Below, one piece after another: positions 52,503 to 61,500 of a stretch of 64,000 nucleotides of DNA. Position numbers and translations under genes: made by a program. Position 1 is the stretch's first letter, and each line of letters starts with the position of its first letter. Source of the DNA: Charina bottae. Taxonomy: Eukaryota > Chordata > Lepidosauria > Squamata > Charinaidae. The notes beneath the pieces were generated by a model that had not been told where the DNA came from, ran no database searches, and saw only the letters and a list, made by a program, of their open reading frames with translations. Location: assembly GCA_023362775.1 (NCBI GenBank), contig JALMGJ010000005.1, positions 36,699,463 through 36,763,462 of the forward strand, in the 5' to 3' direction.

Positions 52503-55500
52503 TACCCACTGTAATCAGACTGAATCTCCAATCAGAATAGTTATTGTTTGGAGATGATAGAAATATACTGTAACACATCAGGAGAAAATCAAGCTGAGAC
52601 AGGCTAATTTAGAGTCTAGATAATTATTTACCATGAATCTTAGATTATTTTCCTGCATGGCAGTAAAAGTTTAATTTTTAAAAATTCTGTAGCTGCTTCT
52701 TCAAAAAATGATGGGAAGCTAGCAAGACTATAACATAGGTTAATTCAGACAATCATTTACAGATGGTTGACATGCCAATTAAGTTCATCAAGAGTGCAAA
52801 ATACCTGTGTGAGGAAAGCTGTTGAATGTTTTCTATAGTTCTGACTAGGGCCTAGTTCACATTATGATGAGATAATATTGATAACTGTGTGACATGCATA
52901 TTTCTGTGATTTTACCCAGATGGGTCAGTGGACACCGATCATACTGATTCTTCTCTGCTGAGTTTAAGTGAGCTTTTTTTTAAATCCTTACAGAATGTAA
53001 AGGATGATGGGCAGCATGCTTGGAGGCTGAAACATTTCAAGAAGCCTGCCTACTGCAACTTTTGCCGCACTATGCTACTGGGGGTTAGGAAGCAAGGCTT
53101 GTGCTGTTCCTGTAAGTCCCTACAGATGCATCATAAATGTGGCTAGTAAGGCTACTTGCATGTCAGTTGGGAAGAATCATATCAAAATCTCTCACAGAGA
53201 TGGGGAAAGGGTTTCCTGATTTAGTTGTTGTTTAATCTTAAAACAGAGATAGTAAGGCTTCAATATTTCTAGTAGGTTCCTCTTTCAAAGGAAGCTTGAG
53301 GTTTTTCTAATTGTACACCATTTGTATTGGGGAACCAGATGATCCGCTTTCAAGACAACCAAAGTAACTCAGAGAGAATAGTATTTTCTAGGATTTGGAT
53401 GGAACTACCTAAAAAGCTGGACATCATGTATTCTAAGAGCTTCCTATTCCCACAGCTGTTCCTATGCATTGAAGAAATTCATCAGTATTGTGTTGATGGC
53501 ACTGAACAGTCCCAAAGACTAAAACAAGTTGGTTTTTAAAAAGAAATGTATTATAAGAAGCAATCAGACAACAGCCTGATACTGAAATAGATTATTATTT
53601 TACAAATGCCTACGTGAAGAGGCATGTCCTCCGTTGCCATCTAAAAGAAGACAGCCTGGAAGGACAAAACCCTTGGGACAAAATTTTAAAATGTTAAGAT
53701 AGGATCCTATAGATGTCTACTGAGAAGTAAGACCACTGGATTCAATAGGACATAATTTAGAGTAATTGAATAAAGATGGCAACTGTTAATACATCACTTT
53801 CAAAATTTAACTTATTGGAAACAGGTTCAGAAGATAACATGGGCAAAGTGTCAGTGAGTTTATTGCTCAGGTGGGTGTTAAATCTTTAGGCTGAACAATT
53901 AATTTATTTGTTTCTTTGTTTAAAGAATTTATATGTCTGCCCATCTTAACCTAATAACTAATACATACATACAGCAACTAATACATACAATAACACAGTA
54001 TAAAAGCCATAAGGCAAGACATAATGAAAAGGCTTCTCACAAAACACACACACATATTGGGCTCCACTAACATCTGGGCCCCAGTGCTTCAAGGTCTTCC
54101 AGAAGGTCAACAGGTTCAGGGCCACATGGATGGATCTTGTGGGGAGGCTGTACCAAAGGGCACCTCCTGAATCCCACTAGTTGACAGAAGGGACATAGAG
54201 CGTGCCCACCCTGCAGATCTGGTGGGACAGGCAGAAGCAATTGGAGATGGGCAGTCCCACAAGTAACCTGGCATATGCCATACAGGGATTGAAAGATGAC
54301 AACAAGACCTTGAATTGCACTAGGAAGCCTACTAGGAGCCAGTAGGGCTCACACAGCAGTTGTGTTATGTGAATGTATCTTGGTGTGCCTAAACTGAATG
54401 CACCACTCCCTTCTGGACCAGCTTCTGAATGTTTTTCAAGGGTGGCCTCATGCAGAATGTGTTGCAGTAGTCCAACCAAGAAGTGACTAAGGCATGAATG
54501 ACCATGAGCAGAGCATCCTGATGCAGGTACAGGTGCAACTGGTGTACAACATGGATTTATCCAAAGGCCCTCCTGGCCATGGCTGCCAGGTCCAGGAGGA
54601 CCCCCAAATTGCACACTAATTCCGTCTGTCTTCGACTACAGTTATGGAAAATCTCCAGACCTTAGGGGAGGTGCTGAAATCTACAGCCACTTGATCTTTA
54701 TAGAATTACGTTCTTTCTCATCCAGACCCTCACAGCCTCCAAGCATTGGGAAAGAACCTTGATGGCATCAGTTGAATGGCTCAGGGCAGAGATGTGTAAC
54801 TAAGTATATCAGCATATTGATTGTAATCCCCATGCTGATGAATGACTTCACCCAACAACACCATGTAAATGCTAAACAGGAGTGGCAAGAGAGTCAAGCC
54901 CTGAGGCAACCCACAAGACAAAGGTCTAGGGCTCAACCTCTCCCTCTGGAATTAGCCTTGAAGGAAGGAGGAAGGAGGAGAACCACTCCCAACCCCCTCA
55001 GCCAGTCCAGAATGATATCATAACTGATGGTATTGAAAGCTGCTGAAAGTTCAAGGAGGGCTAGGACAGGTGCATCACCACTGTCCCTAGCTGGCCAGAG
55101 GTCATCCACAAGCTTGATCAATGCCATCTCAATACTGGGTGTCCTAAGGTGAACCTACTCTCATGGGTTAAGACAACAGCTTACTCATTTGGGATTTTTT
55201 TCAGAAATTGTATATACAGTTGCATACATAGAATATATATTTTAACAGCCAGTCCCTAGAAATAGCTGGAAACTGTTTGTCCTGAATACAGGGTGAATTT
55301 AGAATGGCTCTCTCTTTTTCTTTCTTCTCCACAGTTTGTAAATACACTGTCCATGAAAGATGTGTGTCCAAAGATATTGCTCCTTGCATCAGTACTTATG
55401 TAAAATCCAAGAGAAATACAAATGTAAGTGAGGCATATATGGGAGATCAGTGCTATGTGTTCACTAACTGATTATCTACCATGAGTTCTCAACCATCTGT

Positions 55501-58500
55501 ATGTAGAACACGCAGTCCACACAGTCACAGTAATGCCGTTTTAAATGCTGTTTTAGTAAAAGAGACTTCCGTTTTGCAGGCAACCAATTCACTACCATGA
55601 TTTTAATATAATACATAAATATCAGTCTCAAATGGAGGACTACATTTTGGGCAGGATTTGCAGATATAGTATTAATTTTTATTTGCCAAGTGATAATGTT
55701 CCTTTTAACTCATTTTAGTCCTTGTTGCCTTAAATATTTTGTTTAGTGAAAATCAATATATGCATTTAATATAAAGTAGGTCCACAAAAATACTGTCTTC
55801 CAATTCTTCTCATCTTCAGAGTAAACTATGCAAGCAGATGCCCAGCAGCAAAACATCACAGGGTCAATCCCTTGCAGGAAATTTCTGTATTTTTAAAACT
55901 GAAATCTGAATTATCGCATTTTTCTCCATCAACTACATCATTTACAACATCAACTAAACTCCATTTACTACATCAACACATTTAATAGGTACACTAGATA
56001 AACATCAACAGTATTAATAGGTACAACTAGATAAATTAAAACCTGTGCTGAAATTGTAACTGAGTTAAGATTCAAACAGTATGCTCTCCATTGCAAAAAA
56101 AAAAGGTCAGAGTTGCAATTAGTACAGGAGACAAACTGAAACTTGGGTTTTGAATCAAACACTGAGGCCATAGGTTGGAAACACTCAGGCAGTGAGAGAG
56201 GCAGTTATTTATGGTGTGTGCATATGGGTATACAATACTGCTCAAGAGCTGTATGTCGATGAAGGTTCTCAGTCATCCAGGTGGAACAGTCTGTGGCTGG
56301 AATCATGTCAACTGGATTTCTATTTTCTCAGTGGAAACGTTTCACTCCTTATCCAAGGAGCTTCTTCAGTCTTCAGTTCTTCAGTCTTCAGTTCTTCAGT
56401 CCTTGGACTGAAGAAGCTCCTTGAATAAGGAGTGAAACGTTTCTACTGAGAAAATAGAAATCCAGTTGACATGATTCAAGCCACAGACTGCTCAAGAGCT
56501 GCTTTCAAAGGTATGCACGTTATAAGTTAAGTTACTTGCGTACTTGTATAAATGTATAGAACTACCTGGCAATCAGACAAAACTGTTGCTTAAACTGAAG
56601 ATAGCTGTACATAGGAACTTCCCTAAATTTGCACAATTCTCCATTTCTACCAGGCTTTCAAAATTATTTTGAACTATTTGAACTGATATGACTCTGATGG
56701 ATATTCTGGATTCTTCATTTTCTCTCTCTCTTTTCCTCACAGTCTCATTTAGCACCTGAGTTTATTTTTAAGCATATATTATGCATTTCTAGGTTATGCA
56801 GCACACATGGATTGAGGGCAATTCCCCAGCCAAGTGTGATCGATGTCATAAAAGCATCAAATGCTACCAGGGAATTACCGGACTACATTGTGTATGGTGC
56901 CAAATCACAGTGAGTACGTGAAGAGAATGTGGTCTTATTTTTTACCAAAGATTATGGAAAGCTGCCTTATTCAAGACATGTTGTTACATGTCTTGGCAAG
57001 TGACATCACATTTAAGTTAGTAATTTTTGTGGCATGTCTGTAAGAAATAAAGGTTCATCTTCCATTCTTAGTTTTCTCTCCCAATCACAAAAATGGCCAT
57101 TATTCAGTAAATTATGGAGAAACCATAAATGCCAAAAATATTGTAGTTTGGCAGTCATGCCATTATCTAACCGCTTTTATGACACTGATTCTGACATACA
57201 TGGAGTAAATCTTTCTGAGAAGGAAGGTCCACAGTGTATCTTCAGGAGGTTTCAGAGGCAAAACTGGCTTTCTCAAGGAACGCATCCAAGATTTGATGAT
57301 GATGATGATGATTATATCACCCACATTGCAACTATTGTGATTGGCCTCCCATAAGCACCACTGTAGAACAAAAATAAAGCACGTAGGATGTATTGTTTTT
57401 GATATTTGTAGACATTTTATTGTTATCATGTGTGGTAAATGGTACTACATGCCCCTCAAGTGCAATGACAAGTAGAGAAGTTTGTCAGACAAAACTGTTG
57501 CTTCAACTGAAGATAGCTGTACATAGGAACTTGTACTTTAATGATATTAAAGCAGGAAAAACAGAGCTGTTTAAAAACATGATTTATTGATTTTATTGTT
57601 GTTTTCATTTAAGCTCTGCTCCTTTTCCAAAGAGCAGTTCTTTGAAGAAACAGCAACAATTTCACAGCCCAAGCTGTTTACAGCAGAAGAGCATAACCTG
57701 ATACAGCCCCTCCCTAACTCCCTGAACATTAACCCCAGAGCTTCTCCCAAAAGTTACCAGCAAATTGTAATCTTTAATGTGATAGAGGAGGGAATCGTTA
57801 AATACCTGGGAAATAATCATGTTAACTATAATTGGTGTAGAGCAGAGCTTTCCAAACTTTTCATGTTGGTGACACACTTTTTAGACATGCATCATTTCGC
57901 GACACACTCTTACAGCAGGGCACAAGGCAGGCACTAGGACCTGCACGGAATCACAGCAGGTTTGGAGGCAGCAAGGCACAAGGCAGGCACTAGGACCTGC
58001 GCGGAATCCTGGCAGGGCAGGTTTGGAGGCAGCAAGGCACAAGGCAGGCACTAGGACCTGCGCGGAATCCTGGCAGGGCAGGTTTGGAGGCAGCAAGGCA
58101 CAAGGCAGGCACTAGGACCTGCATGGAATCCTGGCAGGGCTCCGAAGCAGCAGCAGCCGCGACATACCCAGACACTGCAGCCGACACACTAACGTGTCCC
58201 GACACACAGTTTGAAAAGCTCTGGTGTAGAGAGTAAGGAAGATGATTTTGATGGCGATATGTAGGAACTGTTACCTAGTCAAAAGTGGCTGAATCATTTT
58301 TAAAGTCCAGAACAACGAGATAACATTTGGAAATGACTCAGACAGACACCCCTCTAATTCACTGAACTATAAGGAGGAGGAGGAGGTACAGCACAATCCG
58401 ACTTGCAAGATTCTGTTATTGTAGCCTACCTCAATAAAAGTAGTTTTAGCCTTAACATGGACTTGATTTCCTCATCTGGTCTATCTAATGGGAGTGACAT

Positions 58501-61500
58501 CAATTTGCCATCATTTAAAAATTTCAACTTAATTAAATCAAATTCTATCCCAGCGCCTGGGTAAAAACCCAGGTCTTGATGGCCTTCCAAAAAGGCTAAA
58601 AGGGTGGGGTCTTGCCAAACCACCAGGGGAAAGGTTTTCCATAAGGTAGGGGCAGCCACAGAAAAGGCATGCTTCCGAGGTCCCACTAAGGGGCAGGATT
58701 TCAGGGAAGGGATCTGAAGCATGTCTACCCTATCTGATCTGGTGGGATGGGCAGATATTCTTAGAGGAAGTCTCGCAAATAAACAGGTCCCGTGCCATGT
58801 AGGACTTTAAAGGTGATAACCAGCACCTTGAATTACACCTGGAATAAAACTGGGAGCCAGTGCAACAGAGGTGTAACATGGGCAAACCTAGGAACACCCA
58901 ATACTGTACACACCACTACATGCTGGACCAGTTGTAGCTTCTGAGTGGTCTTCAAGGGCAGCCCCATGTAAAGTGCATTGCAGTCATCCACAAGGGAAAT
59001 GACTAAGGCATGAGTGACCGTGAGCAAGGCCTCCCAGCCCAGGAAAGGGTGCATTTGGTGCACAAGATGGATCTGTGCAAAGACCCCCTAGCCATGGCTG
59101 CCACCTGCTCATTGAGCAGGAGCCATGAGTCCAGGAGGACCCCCAAATTGTGCACCAGCTCAATCCAGGGAAGTGCAACCATGTCCAGAGTCAGTGATGA
59201 CAAATCACTAGACCCTGGGGGTGGGGGCAAAAACCCAGAGCCACTCTGTCTTGCCAGGGTTGAGCCGAAGTCAGTTCCTCCCCATCCAGACCCTCAGCCT
59301 CCAGGCACCTGGTCAGCACCACAACAGCATCACCTGTCCAGCCAGGGGTGGAGAGGTATAACTGGGTATCATTAGCATACTGATGATACCGCACCCTGTG
59401 CCTTTGGGTGGCCTCATCCAGCGTTTTCATGTAGATGTTAAAGAGGAGAGGGGAGAGACCCAAGCTCCGAGGCACCCCACACTACAGGGGCCTAGGGCTC
59501 AACCTCTCCTCACTCACCAACACCAACTGAAACCAGCCACAGAGAAAGGAGGATAACCACCACAAAATGGTGCCTCCCACTTCCAACCTCCGGAGCCGGT
59601 CCAGAAGCATACCATGGTCAATGGTATCAAAAGCCACTGAGAGATCCAGGAGAGCCAGGACAGTTGCACCACCCCGTCCCGAGCCCTCCAAAGGTCATTA
59701 AGCACGACTAATGATGTCTCAGTGCTATACCCTGGCCTGAACCCAAATTGAAAAGGGTCCAGATAATCCGCTTCATCCAGGGCCCTCTGGAGGTGCGTGC
59801 CAACCACTCTCTCAACAACCTTCCCCAAAAAGGGAAGGTTGGAGACTGGACGAAAGTTGTCTAACATGGCTGGGTCCAAGGATGGCCTCATTGTTGTTTG
59901 CAATAAAGAGACTAATCCAAGACATATAGGTCAATCTCTCAGTAAAGGTTAGGCATCTGGAGAGATGAGATTTACAGCCAACCAAGGTGAGAAAACTAAC
60001 ACCTGGTCTTGCCTACTCCTATTCTCATCACTATGGGAGGAGATACTTCCCCAGAGACCAAGGATTAAGCAAGATCTTCTGGCAACTCCACTAACTATCA
60101 ATGAATTCATTATCTTGCTCCAGTATCAGAACCAAGTAGCAACCCAGATGGATTGGTTAGCCCATACAGTTAACCAACTAGCCCAGCAGGTGGGACAGAA
60201 TTTATTACAAACTGGTTGTCCCTGGTCCAGTCCAGTCCCAAACCCTGGAGACATAGCTGGAGCAGCTAGAGCAGTCACAGTTCTCCAGCACTGTGTACCT
60301 GCTTCTTCAGGTAACAAATATGATGGGATTCCAAGTAATTTACTGTATTTTTTGCTCAATGTGAATTAAATATCTCCCTGAAATCTGATGGCTTTCCCAC
60401 CAACCAAACCCTTAGAGAATTTCTAATTGACCTAATGACTGAAGGAGCTATAAAATGAGCAAACCCCCTTTTGATTTAGAACAAACCTGACTTGGACTTT
60501 AATTGGGGGTACACCTGAGAGCTAACTTTGAGGATCTGATTAAGCAAGTGACTTGCCAACCATGAAATGTGTTGCCTATATCAGGGTAAACATTTGATAT
60601 GGGAATATACTGCTGAATTTCAGCTGTTAATTTAGAATGTGACTGGAATGAAAGAAGCTTAACTGGCCAGTTGAAAGGGGGAGTATCAGATGAAATATGT
60701 GATGAACTCATTCATCAAAGCACTTCTAAGACCATAGCAGCATTAATCCAGGTTTGTTTAGGTACTGATGGGAGACTCAAGGAATTATGGCAAAGTATGG
60801 TTGGGAAGGGAAGATGTGACTATTTTTTCTTTCCCTCCTTCCCCCTCCTCCTATCAAGCTGGTTTGCTGGGATAGGCAGGTACAAATTTGATAAATTACT
60901 AAATCTGAGGCTTTGAAAAATGAACCAAATTTAAAATTATTGGAGAGTGTTATTTTGGTCTGGGCAGTCATGTGGTTTTCAGTTCTGTTTTTAACATATG
61001 TTCTGGAGTTATGCACACTACCCAGAGTCATCTTGGAGTTGGGCAGCCTTAACAATTCCAATAAAATCAATCAGTCAACCAATCCATAGATCTGGGACTA
61101 GCAGAGTTCCACTATCTGCTCAAGAAAATTTGTGCCAAAATACACAAGGCCTATGCCTATATTGTGGAGAACTGCCCCTTTGCATGTGAGTATCCTGTAA
61201 AGACCCCCCTTCCCACTTCTGAAGTATCAACCAAATGTTCTACTTCAGGAGGGTGGGGGGACCATCTGTAAGCAGATTCCATAAATATTCCAAATCTGGC
61301 TTTTTCAAAAGTGAGGTGGTTCCAGTCTCCGAAGGCTCAGAGACTGGAGCAACCAGAAAAAAAAAGTGGAATCCAGATATGTGGGATTATGCATTGCCCC
61401 GAAATACAACTGCAAGCCTTAGTAAAGGTATCATGGGCAGATTTACTGAATCCTTTATTGCACACAAATATGATCTGCCTATCAACTTGTCAAACCCCAT

